A stretch of DNA of 64,000 nucleotides from Doryteuthis pealeii (lineage: Eukaryota; Mollusca; Cephalopoda; Myopsida; Loliginidae): positions 77,111,369 through 77,175,368 of the forward strand of contig CM042151.1 of the NCBI GenBank assembly GCA_023376005.1, given 5' to 3'. This document shows positions 8,621-18,719 of the stretch, in pieces. The position numbers were made by a program, and so were the translations under genes. The notes below the pieces were generated by a model. That model was given only the letters and a program-made list of their open reading frames with translations. It searched no databases and had not been told where the DNA came from. Within the stretch, counting starts at the first letter, position 1; each line of letters begins with the position of its first letter.

Positions 8621-10200
8621 CTATTACTATATGATCTAAATGAAATAGAATAAAAGAATAAACATTTTAAAAACTTCGATAACTAAGAAAATAAAAATTC
8701 TAAAAAAGTTTAATAGACAGTGTTTTTAAAGAAAGTTTCATATTCATTTTACGAAATTAAATAATAAACAAGAAAATGAATGTCGCAATTATCTATAAGG
8801 CGAAAGTTATCAAATAAATTTCTTGAACAGTCGCCTATAATCACACAAATAAAAAAGAATTAAATTAGATCTTTTTATAAGAAATAGAATGAGTGAGCGT
8901 CACTACTAAGATGCTAAACTTCTGCATGGCCTTGGAGTGAAGTCAATAAAAATTGTTCAATTGAATCAGAGAAAAAACTTGTTTGCATCAATTCTAAGAA
9001 AAATATTGTTTTTTAAAATTATGAAAAAAGAAAACACGCTATGAAAAAAGAAAACACGCTATGAAAAAAGAAAACACTCTAAAATATTTTTTTTTTTTTT
9101 TTAGTTTTAGGAAAATAACTTTTGAATTTTCAATAGGTACCTCCAGAATCGGGTCAGGTGATTAGTTTAAGCCATATTGAATAAACGGAAATAAATATTT
9201 TTTAACTTTGTTTTTTAAAAATCTCGCAAAAAAAAGTAACAATCATACAGAGATGTTACAAAGAAAAACAGTTAATTCAAAGATCAAATTATCCGATTGG
9301 GAAAAATTAATCACCGTTAATAAAAATTTTTTTTTAAAATGTAGTGAGAGAATAGATTTACCTCGTGCAAAACGGGCACGGACTTGCTTTGCGTGCAAGT
9401 CCACCGGAACTGAACGGTAAAAGAGGAGTGGGTGTAGAAAGGCATGCAACGTCAAAAAGTTAGAGAGGAAAAGGAGAAGAGACATTGTGTGTAGAAGTTA
9501 GAAATAAAACGTCTGCTTCTCTGAGAGGGAGGGGCGAACGTGGATTCAGTCGATAAACTGCAACGAGCAAAGAGTGTTAGAGACAAAAATAAATAAAATA
9601 GCCCATTTCATACACAACACAGTGATTTTTATGTCGAAATTGGGACTGAAAAATTACATATTATCTCTTTTGACACCTGTAGATTTAAATGTATGGGTGG
9701 CTATATTCGACATAATTGTGTTTTTGTGCATATTTAATAAGCAATTATTGGTTTCCAACGATTTTTGAAGGATTTTCTTTTTGTCATAGTTTCCGATTAA
9801 CTCCGGAATATTTTTTTACTTGAACTAATAGTGTAACTGAAGCAAAGAAAAGACAATAAGTTTTACAAATATTGTCAGTTTTGCTCTTCCGTATATTATA
9901 AGAATCAAACATTACTATTCAAAAATAAAAATTACAAATTCTTTTTAAAATATTAATATATCATGGATCGGACAAATTTTTAGTTCACACGAATTCTAAA
10001 ATTCATATATTTAAATTATTGAGAAATTCGATTTGTACAGACAAAAATGATTTTTAAACATTAAAAAACAAAATTATTTAAGCACACAAAAGATTTTAAA
10101 TCTCTGAAAAATTAATTTAAAAAATTTTTTCTTGACAATTTAATAGAATATTGTACATACCAATTAAAAAAGCAAAAAAAAAAAGGTTTCAAATATATAA
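8620..10200. other. AT-rich non-coding stretch
   Basis: It contains a threefold short repeat of aaaagaaaacacgctatg near 9020-9075 and a GC-richer segment near 9360-9560. Frames of 64-80 codons occur at 9208-9768 but resemble no family I know and have no supporting context. Part of 9880-10170 echoes the 5390-5990 repeat. Confidence 0.5.
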
Positions 10201-10815
10201 GAATTTAACATTGAATTGACGCAGAGAGAAACATGAGCATCAAGTCAAAGGAACAAGCTATACGACGATAAATGATACTACAACAGTTCATTATAAGTAA
10301 GTGTACACATTAACAAGTGGGATACAGTAGACAATGTTCATAGAAGTGTTTATAGTTTAGGTCAGACAAGCGACCGGAGGGAGGTTTGGTTTTTGTATTC
10401 ACAGCACCGTAAAAGGTTTAGCCATAGTTAGTTATGTAGTAATAGTTTAGTTTGGTTAGTTTTGCAAGAGTAATCCTGCGACAGTCTTTGTGGACTGCAA
10501 GTATCAATGGGGGAAGCTTGTTCGAACTTGTATCAATATCGTAGGCTCCTCTAATTGATCCTGGGCGGAATGAAGGTAGTTATTATCAACATTCAAGGGT
10601 TAATGACATTAATCTCTAATGTCTGAAGTTCCGAGGGAATGGACGATAATCCTTCAAGGGTTAATATTCTGTTTGTTGTCCTAAAACTTGTAGAAAAGAG
10701 AGTGCAAGAGCACTTACCTTAATATCCGCTAGGAGCAAGCAGTGTACAGCCAGCAGTTGTCCCCTAAGGGGATGGAGTATGAAAAGGGAAGAATCAGCCA
10801 CATTGAGCCCTTTTA
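10200..10815. other. Unique left flank of the tandem duplication
   Basis: This segment has more even base composition than its surroundings and appears only once in the window. It ends where similarity to the unit starts at 25919 and 38938 begins, so it is the sequence that originally preceded unit 1. Two copies of tcaagggttaat lie 63 bp apart near 10592 and 10653. No gene is recognised. Confidence 0.6.
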
Positions 10816-11658
10816 TAAAGAACATCACATGACCATAAAGGGGGCCAGGCATCGCTGCTGGTGTTTATCGGTGAAACCCAACGTTTGTCCCTTAAGGGCT
10901 GCTACTGGTGAAGCCAGAAGTGAGTCACATATTGAATTTCAATAGATAATAATATGACATTTTTTTGCACTTTTTATTTCAGAATTCATTATTTTTTCCT
11001 ACAAAAACTATTGCCTTGAGTATTATCCAATTTTTTTGTAATAGTTATTCAGAATCTTATCGTTATAAAAAAAAGTAAAAATGGTTTTTTGACGGTTCAC
11101 CTTTTAAATATTTCAGAAAATAAAATGGTGAAGTAGACCTTGTAAAAAAAAATATTTCCCCTAATACATTTTAGGAAAAAACTATTTCAGACATATTTAC
11201 ATCCAAAGGTTATTAGTTATGTACATTTTAATGAAAACTGGACCATTAATTGATTCTTCAGATAATTTTTTAAAATCCTCTTGTAAGTTGTTGTTGTCTA
11301 CGTTAAATTTCAGTTGATTTAACGGTGCGAAAATGAAAACATTGTTTTGCAATCATAATTTCCATTATTTCCATACACTGGAAAAGGTTTTAAAAAATCA
11401 TCAAGAGTTTGTTTAATGTTTCTTCTTTCGAATGGAAAAAAAATTATCGAGATAATAATTTTTATGCAAGTTTCATTGTGTTAGATAATGGTTGATAATA
11501 CCCACCACTTCCTCCATGTGCTACTGTTTCTCCACATTCAGTTTTGCAATGCTCCCGACCTATGTACTATGTTTACATCAATTTACAATGTGTTTAAATA
11601 CATATTTGTAATACTCATTTTTTAACCTGATTAACTTTATAAATTGGATCCTAACAGG

Positions 11659-11781
11659 TACTACCAGTATGAGATTAATGGTGATGAAGAAGCAGTCCAC
11701 ATTCGCCAGAGTTACAGAAATATAACCTCACCACTAGATGCTCTTTCCACTAAAAGAAAGGTTCTGCTAGAAGAAAAATGA
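11659..11781 (+). pseudogene. 40-codon coding remnant, unit 1 (function unknown)
   Basis: After an acceptor-like ggatcctaacag the frame reads YYQYEINGDEEAVHIRQSYR and continues to a stop at 11779-11781. It is conserved at 26760-26882 with a few changes and damaged in unit 3. A second short frame follows immediately (MRAKIGDFQLGPIDKVAIKK). Composition is protein-like, with charged and aromatic residues rather than AT-rich noise. I do not recognise the family. It may be an exon of a host gene or part of a transposon ORF. Confidence 0.4.
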
Positions 11782-12450
11782 GAGCCAAAATAGGCGATTT
11801 CCAGCTTGGACCAATAGACAAAGTTGCTATCAAAAAATTTAATAAAAAGCAGAAAATTTAGACAGATAAAAGGAAATTTTTATCAACTAAAGAAGAGTAG
11901 TTCAAAGACCCAAATGTTTTTCATGCCCTGTCGGCTGGGGTTTTAGACTATGCCGACTGCACCTCTTTAGATGAGTAACAACCCCTTTCCAATGGAGCAG
12001 ACTATTGGGTGTGGGTAGTAACACATGATGCTCAAGAAGGGAATCCTGGTGAATGAGGTGTCCAGGACATGCAACACTTCACTTAGACCCTTACTTTGGC
12101 TAGATAGGCAGTCAGAAAGGCCCCATCCGATCAATTGGCTGGTCATGTCAAGTCCTAGCACATGCATGATTGACACAACCCCATTGCCCTTGTGGCAAGC
12201 ACCAACCTTTATTCTCATATATGTGCTAAAAGGCGGTGGTTGAGGGTCTTCATATCCTGGGAATGATGATAAACTCTATCTGATGGTGAGGTTCCATTTC
12301 TGGAGGTATGAGGAATGTGTAGAACCCCTTCATCACTATTTCTTCCAGGTCCACTCTGACCTGGACTGGTAGTACTTGTTAGGCTTCCATCTATGGGTTA
12401 AATAGATAAATGTATATAAAAAAATTGAGTATCCATTAAGAATTTATTTA

Positions 12451-12723
12451 AAATCTTTGTTGGCATTAAATGACCCAGCAAGGTTGATATGCCATATTTA
12501 AAGTTAAAAGAACGATTTTAATTTTATCAAGAGATTTACCAATTATGCATATTTTACAACATTGATATTATATCTTTTTCATAAATTTAAAATCTTTGTT
12601 GGCATTAAATGACCCAGCAAGGTTGATATGCCATATTTAAAGTTAAAAGAACGATTTTAATTTTATCAAGAGATTTACCAATTATGCATATTTTACAACA
12701 TTGATATTATATCTTTTTCATAG
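12451..12723 (+). repeat. 139-bp tandem duplication, unit 1 only
   Basis: The block starting aaatctttgttggcattaaa at 12451 is repeated at 12590 almost without change. Units 2 and 3 have it once (about 27459 and 40577). Confidence 0.93.
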
Positions 12724-14749
12724 ACTCCAATAAAAAAGTATACCATCATCTTATTTTCTCCCAGATTTCAATAAAATAGTAAATCAGAAAGGATAATATA
12801 TACTCATCTTGGAGGGAATAATCACATATGGACCTTCCTTGAATAATTGCTGATAGAAGGATAGTTGTCTCTATTTGTTTGTAAAAACGTTTTATATCAA
12901 AGTAAGAAAATCATTTTTGATAAATAGTCATAGACGTTCATTGGAAATTAAATGAAATACTCAAAGAACACTTTATAATCAACCATTACACTTTATTACA
13001 AACTGAAACAAAAGTAACATTTTTATAGTAAAACAGATGTCTTTGAATTTTCTATTGAGAAATAATCATACATAGACCTTCATCGGAAATGAAATGAAAT
13101 AATCAAAGAACACTTTATAATCAACCATTAAACTTTATTACAAACTGAAACAACATAGTAAAACAGATGTCTTTGAATTTTCTATAAACCAAGTTAATAA
13201 GAAAATCCCACTGAGAAATAATTAGTCATACATAGACCTTTCCTGGAAATGAAATAATCAAAGAACACTTTATAATCAACCATTACACTTTATAATCCAC
13301 TGAAATCTGGTTATTGTATTGAATTTTGCAAGAGGGCACACAAGGTCTAATAATTCATATGGTACCAGCAATCTTTTCCTCAATATACCTTCCACCAACT
13401 CCTGTCACCTTTTTGTCAGCTTAAAAATACAACCTTAAAGACACAGTTGATAAAATCATTGTCATTATTAACTTTATTCAATTAATCATGTACTTGTTAA
13501 TAAGTTATTTCTTTTATTTTTAGTAGAAGGTTGGTTTTTATTGTTTTTGTTATATCTTTGTTTTTAGTTGTTTCTTTCTTAGCTATTTAGATTTGTTATC
13601 CTCTTCTCCCAGCTTTCAATAAAATAGTAAATTAGAAAGAATGAAAATATTTACTCATCTTAGTTGGAGAGAAACATCATGTATGGACCTTCTTTGAATA
13701 GTTGCTGAAAGCAGGATAGTTTTCTCTACTTGTGTGTAAAAACTTTCTATATCAGAATATAGCAAGAAATATTCTGTATTAGAATATAGTAAGAAAATCC
13801 TGTTGAGAAATTGTCATACATAGACCTTCCCTGGAAATGAAATAATCAAAGAACACTTTATAATCAACCATTACACTTTATTACTACTAGCAAATATATG
13901 CACCCTCCGGGTGCAAGTATTTAAGTTTTAATGTAATGAAATATCGTATTAAATTAGAAAGTCTAATAAGAAGGCAGATAAAAAGATATGTAACAGAGTG
14001 GGGGTATAATAGAAAAATAGAAATGAAACTTACTCTTCTATCACTCCCGTCTTTGATTGCACTTTATAAGCCAATGAAACATATATAATCTTGTTATTGT
14101 ATTGAATTTTGCAAGAGGGCACACAAGGTCTAATAATTCATATGGTACCAACAATTTTTACCCCAACATACCTTCCACTAATTCCCGTCACCATCTTCTC
14201 AGCTAAAAAATACAACCTTAAAGACAAATTTACCATTATTAACTTTATTTAATCATTTTGTAAAATTAATCATTTACTTGTTTGTGAGTCATTTCTTTTA
14301 TTTTTAGTGGAGAGTCTTTTTTTTCTAGATTTGTTTTATTGTTTTTGTTACATCTTAGTTAAAAGTTATTTATTTTATTTTTAGTGAAAGGTTGGTTTAT
14401 TTTATTGTTTTTTTAGATTTTTAGATGTGTTTAACTCTGCTTTATTGGCTAGGGATGTAGAATACACCAACTGCACCTCTGCAGTGGGGTAAGGCACCTA
14501 CATCCTACCGCCAATAAAACCAATGGATTCTAGGACCAGTATTAGGCTACTCTGGTGGGATATCCAGCTTAGTGTTGTTGCTTGTGCCAGCTGCACTAAG
14601 AGAGGGTGCACCATTATATTCCATTGCTTAGCTATGATGAAAGGAATGTTTGGTCAAGGGAAAGTATCCTTATACCATATACTATCAAATACCTTTGCAA
14701 AGAGATTGAAGACATTTGAGGTAGTGTCTATTAGGCTTTTCAAATTCTC

Positions 14750-17182
14750 TCAGTGTATTCGCATGTGTGATTTCAAATGAGAACGCTGTGAAAATGCTGA
14801 TCCACAGACTTCACAAGAAAATGGCTTCTCTCCAGTGTGTGTTCGCATGTGAACTTTTAAGTAGGTATTCCTAGAAAATGCAGATCCACATATTTCACAA
14901 GAAAAGGGTTTCTCTCCAGTGTGTATTTGCATGTGTCTTTTCAAACCCCAATTCTTTGAAAATGCTGATCCACAGACTTCACAAGAAAATGGCTTCTCTC
15001 CAGTGTGTGTTCGCATATGGTTTCTCAAATGGCATTTCTGTGCAAATGCTGATCCACATATTTCACAAGAAAATGGTTTCTCGCCAGTGTGTGTTTGCAT
15101 GTGACATTTTAAGTGAGAACGAGAAGAAAATGCTGATTGACAGACTTCACAAGAAAATGGCTTCTCTCCAGTGTGTGTTCGCATGTGATATTTTAAGTCA
15201 GAACGAGAAGAAAATGCAGATCCACAGACTTCACAAGAAAATGGTTTTTCTCCAGTGTGTGTTCGCATGTGACATTTTAAGGTGGAACTAGAAGAAAATG
15301 CAGATCCACAGACTTCACAAGAAAACGGTTTGGCTCCAGTGTGTGTTCGTATATGACATTTTAAGGTGGAACTTGAAGAAAATGCAGATCCACAGACTTC
15401 ACAAGAAAATGGTTTTTCTCCAGTGTGTGTTTTCATATGCCTTTTTAAGTCGAAACTAGAAGAAAATGCAGATCCACAGACTTCACAAGAAAATGGTTTC
15501 TGTCCTGTGTGTATTCGCATGTGTCTTCTTAAAGTGGAATGGTCTGAATATGCGGATTCACAGACTTTACAAGAAAATGGCTTCTCTCCAGTGTGTGTTC
15601 GCACATGGTTTCTCAAATTGCATTTCTGTGCAAATGCTGATCCACATATTTCACAAGAAAATGGTTTCTCACCAGTGTGTGTTCGCATGTGACATTTTAA
15701 ATCAGAGCGAGAAGAAAATGCTGATTGACAGACTTCACAAGAAAATGGCTTCTCTCCAGTGTGTGTTCGCACATGGTTTCTCAAATGGCATTTCTGTGCA
15801 AATGCTGAACCACATATTTCACAAGAAAATGGTTTCTCACCAGTGTGTGTTCGCATGTGACATTTTAAGTCAGAACTCCTAGAAAATGCAGATCCACAGA
15901 ATTCACAAGAAAATGGTTTTTCTCCAGTGTGTGTTCGCATGTGACATTTTAAGGTGGAACTAGAAGAAAATGCAGATCCACAGACTTCACAAGAAAACGG
16001 TTTGTTTCCAGTGTGTGTTCGTATATGACATTTTAAGGTGGAACTTGAAGAAAATGCAGATCCACAGACTTCACAAGAAAATGGTTTTTCTCCAGTGTGT
16101 GTTTTCATATGCCTTTTTAAGTCGAAACTAGAAGAAAATGCAGATCCACAGACTTCACAAGAAAATGGTTTCTGTCCTGTGTGTATTCGCATGTGTCTTC
16201 TTAAAGTGGAAAGGTCTGAATATGCAGATTCACAGACTTTACAAGAAAATGGCTTCTCTCCAGTGTGTGTTCGCACATGGTTTCTCAAATTGCATTTCTG
16301 TGCAAATGCTGATCCACATATTTCACAAGAAAATGGTTTCTCACCAGTGTGTGTTCGCATGTGACATTTTAAATCAGAGCGAGAAGAAAATGCTGATTGA
16401 CAGACTTCACAAGAAAATGGCTTCTCTCCAGTGTGTGTTCGCACATGGTTTCTCAAATGGCATTTCTGTGCAAATGCTGAACCACATATTTCACAAGAAA
16501 ATGGTTTCTCACCAGTGTGTGTTCGCATGTGACATTTTAAGTCAGAGCGAGAAGAAAATGCTGATTGACAGACTTCACAAGAAAATGGCTTCTCTCCAGT
16601 GTGTGTTTGCACGTGACATTTTAAGTCAGAATGAGAAGAAAATACAGATCCACATATTTCACAGGAAAATGGTTTTTCTCCAGTGTGTGTTTGCATGTGA
16701 CATTTTAAGGTGGAACTAGAAGAAAATGCAGATCCACAGACTTCACAAGAAAAGGGTTTCTCTCCAGTGTGTGTTCGTATATGACATTTTAAGGTGGAAC
16801 TTGAAGAAAACGCCGATCCACACATTTCACAAGAAAATGGTTTCTCTCCAGTGTGTGTTCGCATGTGTGATTTCAAACTGGATCCATGTGAAAATGCAGA
16901 TCCACAGACTTCACAAGAAAATGGCTTCTCTCCAGTGTGTGTTCGCATGTGGCGTTTCAAATGAGAACTCTGTAAAAATGTAGATCCACAGACTTCACAA
17001 GAAAATGGCTTCTCACCAATGTGTGTTTGCATGTGTGCTTTCAAATTGTCACTCCTAAAAAATGCCGATCCACAGGCTTCACAAGAAAATGATTTCTCTC
17101 TAGTGTGTGTTTGCATATGAGCTTTCAAACTTGAACACACTGGAAATCTGGATCCACAAATTTTACATGAACGTATTTCCAC
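14750..17182 (-). CDS. Poly-C2H2 zinc-finger protein, 29 fingers (unit 1)
   Basis: An uninterrupted frame of 810 codons encodes 29 head-to-tail C2H2 fingers of 28 residues (C-X2-C-X12-H-X3-H) joined by HTGEKPFS linkers. Such proteins usually bind DNA in the nucleus as transcription regulators. The first finger is CKICGSRFPV. No KRAB, BTB, SCAN or ZAD domain is present. Fingers 9-16 and 17-24 are nearly the same 8-finger block, 672 bp apart. About twelve fingers have Cys at helix position +6 (LKCH), an unusual base-contact residue. The first codon at 17182 is GTG, not ATG; an in-frame stop lies at 17198-17200 and no ATG lies between, so the frame needs an upstream exon or starts at Met23. A possible 3' splice site is at 17693-17694. 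Expression is unproven. Confidence 0.85.
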   Translation of the reverse strand: MEIRSCKICGSRFPVCSSLKAHMQTHTREKSFSCEACGSAFFRSDNLKAHMQTHIGEKPFSCEVCGSTFLQSSHLKRHMRTHTGEKPFSCEVCGSAFSHGSSLKSHMRTHTGEKPFSCEMCGSAFSSSSTLKCHIRTHTGEKPFSCEVCGSAFSSSSTLKCHMQTHTGEKPFSCEICGSVFSSHSDLKCHVQTHTGEKPFSCEVCQSAFSSRSDLKCHMRTHTGEKPFSCEICGSAFAQKCHLRNHVRTHTGEKPFSCEVCQSAFSSRSDLKCHMRTHTGEKPFSCEICGSAFAQKCNLRNHVRTHTGEKPFSCKVCESAYSDLSTLRRHMRIHTGQKPFSCEVCGSAFSSSFDLKRHMKTHTGEKPFSCEVCGSAFSSSSTLKCHIRTHTGNKPFSCEVCGSAFSSSSTLKCHMRTHTGEKPFSCEFCGSAFSRSSDLKCHMRTHTGEKPFSCEICGSAFAQKCHLRNHVRTHTGEKPFSCEVCQSAFSSRSDLKCHMRTHTGEKPFSCEICGSAFAQKCNLRNHVRTHTGEKPFSCKVCESAYSDHSTLRRHMRIHTGQKPFSCEVCGSAFSSSFDLKRHMKTHTGEKPFSCEVCGSAFSSSSTLKCHIRTHTGAKPFSCEVCGSAFSSSSTLKCHMRTHTGEKPFSCEVCGSAFSSRSDLKYHMRTHTGEKPFSCEVCQSAFSSRSHLKCHMQTHTGEKPFSCEICGSAFAQKCHLRNHMRTHTGEKPFSCEVCGSAFSKNWGLKRHMQIHTGEKPFSCEICGSAFSRNTYLKVHMRTHTGEKPFSCEVCGSAFSQRSHLKSHMRIH
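15188..16530 (-). repeat. Tandem 672-bp duplication (8 fingers) inside the unit 1 ORF
   Basis: The block at about 15188-15858 and the next 672 bp are nearly identical, including rare finger variants (CESAYSD with linker GQK, and AQKCNLRN). The first and second copies differ at only a handful of sites, so this is a recent in-frame unequal exchange. It explains most of the extra length of this gene compared with units 2 and 3. Confidence 0.93.
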
Positions 17183-17339
17183 TTCTGATCTTGTTTTTCA
17201 CTTCTGTTCTCTATGAAAATGTTGATTTGCCGTATGGTGAATAGTTGTGTTTTATAAGAGTCTATTTTCACACTTCTTCTTTGGAATGTGAATTTAAGGA
17301 AAATGTTCATATACTGAATTCCAAACTCTGTTAATATGC

Positions 17340-17694
17340 AGATCTACACATTATCAAGAATTTTTTTTTCCTTTAGCATGTGTCCAAATGTGTCTTTTTA
17401 TATTTCCAGACTATGTGAAAATGCTGGTCTACAAATTTAGGATATTTATTTATTAATTTATTTTCTGATCTCTACAATGGAGAAAATTTGGGTTTCACTG
17501 GAGTCTCTTTTTGCACTTGTTCTTTGAAATATTGATCAACAGAAAACATTCAAATAATAAATTAGAAAAAAAAAAGAATTGTCCTGTGAGTTCTCAATAT
17601 TTAGATCCACACATATCAGAAGAATATATTTTTTCTTTGTTTGGTGTTTGAATGTGTCTTTTTACATTTCAAAACTATTCTTCTCAATGTATCT
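17340..17694 (-). pseudogene. Fossil zinc fingers and acceptor-like site upstream of the unit 1 ORF
   Basis: On the minus strand a tattcattcacag acceptor-like site (AG at 17693-17694) is followed by eroded finger pieces. One reads as a frame-broken DICGSKY after a rKTHSNT-like end (about 17600-17680). Another contains PAFSHSLE and KDTFGHM followed by CRSAY (about 17340-17440). Stops and frameshifts separate them from the intact array. The same relics occur in units 2 and 3 but not in the inverted gene at 56 kb. They suggest the exon once encoded more fingers at its N-terminal side. Confidence 0.6.
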
Positions 17695-17953
17695 GTGAAT
17701 GAATAAAAATTAACATATTATTTTTTTAAAAAAGCATGAAATTCAAGAATTCTTTTGGAATTACAATATTACAATCAATTCATATTTCAATTAACTTAAT
17801 AACAGTAACATCAGCATAAAGAAAAAAAATCTTATTCAATATATCAGCAAATGATGAAGTATATTTAATGGAATTTAATCTAAATACAGTATTTTTTTCT
17901 AATTTTGACAAAGATTTATCAGAATTAAAAGGACACGCTATTTATAAAAATAT

Positions 17954-18181
17954 TGTTATAGGTGATACACCCTATAAGACTAATGGAATGCTCCGACAGG
18001 TTACTATAAATAACAGGGATAATGGTGGCTTAGCAGTAAGCCAATGCGAGTGCCAATAACTCTGTTCGTCCGACGTTATTTACACATCTCTCTATTGTAT
18101 TTGTCTATTTTCTGTTAATACATTTTCTACATTTGTTACCCGCCGTCTTGTTCTTATTTGACCCCTTAAAACCTCACAACA
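17954..18181. mobile_element. Solo LTR-like insertion, unit 1 (228 bp, 5-bp target duplication)
   Basis: The insert starts TGTTATAGG and ends CTCACAACA (TG...CA termini with short inverted TGTT/AACA) and is flanked by aatat at 17949-17953 and 18182-18186. Unit 3 has the uninterrupted site with a single aatat at 44872-44876, and the inverted copy near 55550 is also empty. The orientation of the parent element is not known. No retroelement body in this window carries this LTR. Confidence 0.9.
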
Positions 18182-18290
18182 AATATGAGAAAATTTTTTC
18201 CACTCTAACATTTAGCAACCAAAACAAGTGTACATGTGGCAAATATTTTATCATCTTAATCTTACCGAAACACATGAAAAGTTACTTTAA

Positions 18291-18719
18291 TCATGTAGAA
18301 CAAAAATTATATGTAGGAATAAAGAACCCCGCCTTCAGCTGACGAATTATGCTTGTCAAGTCTTGCCTCGCCAACTGCTTCCAAATGGAGAAAAGCGACA
18401 GGTCACAGTCCGTGAGCATTAAGAAATGGCAGGCACCATAATGTGGGATGTCCATTCCAAACCTCTGCCGGTTCCTGTTCACCTCTAGCTTTTCCTTTTC
18501 CCAGTGGATCAGTGCTGGATCTATGGACTGGCATTCCTCACACATCAGTATGGCTGACTTAACAGCTGCCTTTTTCATTGTTGAGTAAATTCTCTTGAAG
18601 AAATAGGTGGTACACTGCTGTCTCGGCTGTCCACTGCTTCTGTCGATAGCCATGATTTGACTCACATCCATCTCATCCACGTGGACTGTGCCAATCAGTG
18701 GTTTGAGCCAATTTTTCAT
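18291..18719 (-). pseudogene. Integrase fragment of an LTR retrotransposon, unit 1
   Basis: The minus-strand frame carries the end of the H2C2 zinc-binding region (MCEECQSIDPALIHW) and the start of the catalytic core around the first acidic residue (RFGMDIPHYGACHFLMLTDC). It continues to RQDLTSIIRQLKAG and then stops. The second and third catalytic acids are missing because the element is cut at about 18291, where host sequence shared with the 55.4-kb flank begins. Integrases insert the cDNA copy of the element; this piece cannot be functional. Type is Ty3/gypsy-like by sequence style. The same fragment is in units 2 and 3. Confidence 0.85.

Noticed and set aside
9208..9768. Small genes of 64-80 codons
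   Set aside because: No motif, no conserved copy and overlapping frames on both strands. Indistinguishable from chance in AT-rich DNA.
14878..16983. Long plus-strand open frames opposite the unit 1 zinc-finger array (and equivalents at 29.7-30.6, 43.0-43.9 and 55.9-56.9 kb)
   Set aside because: They are antisense shadows of the periodic 84-bp finger repeat, recurring as HKKMASLQCVFA-like patterns. No independent domain or start context.
14750..17182. N-terminal effector domain (KRAB, BTB, ZAD) for the zinc-finger genes
   Set aside because: No such sequence lies within 1.2 kb upstream on the coding strand. Only fossil fingers, the solo LTR and retroelement debris are found.
17954..18181. The 228-bp insert as the LTR of the adjacent minus-strand integrase remnant
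   Set aside because: The integrase remnant is present in unit 3 without this insert, so the two came in separate events.
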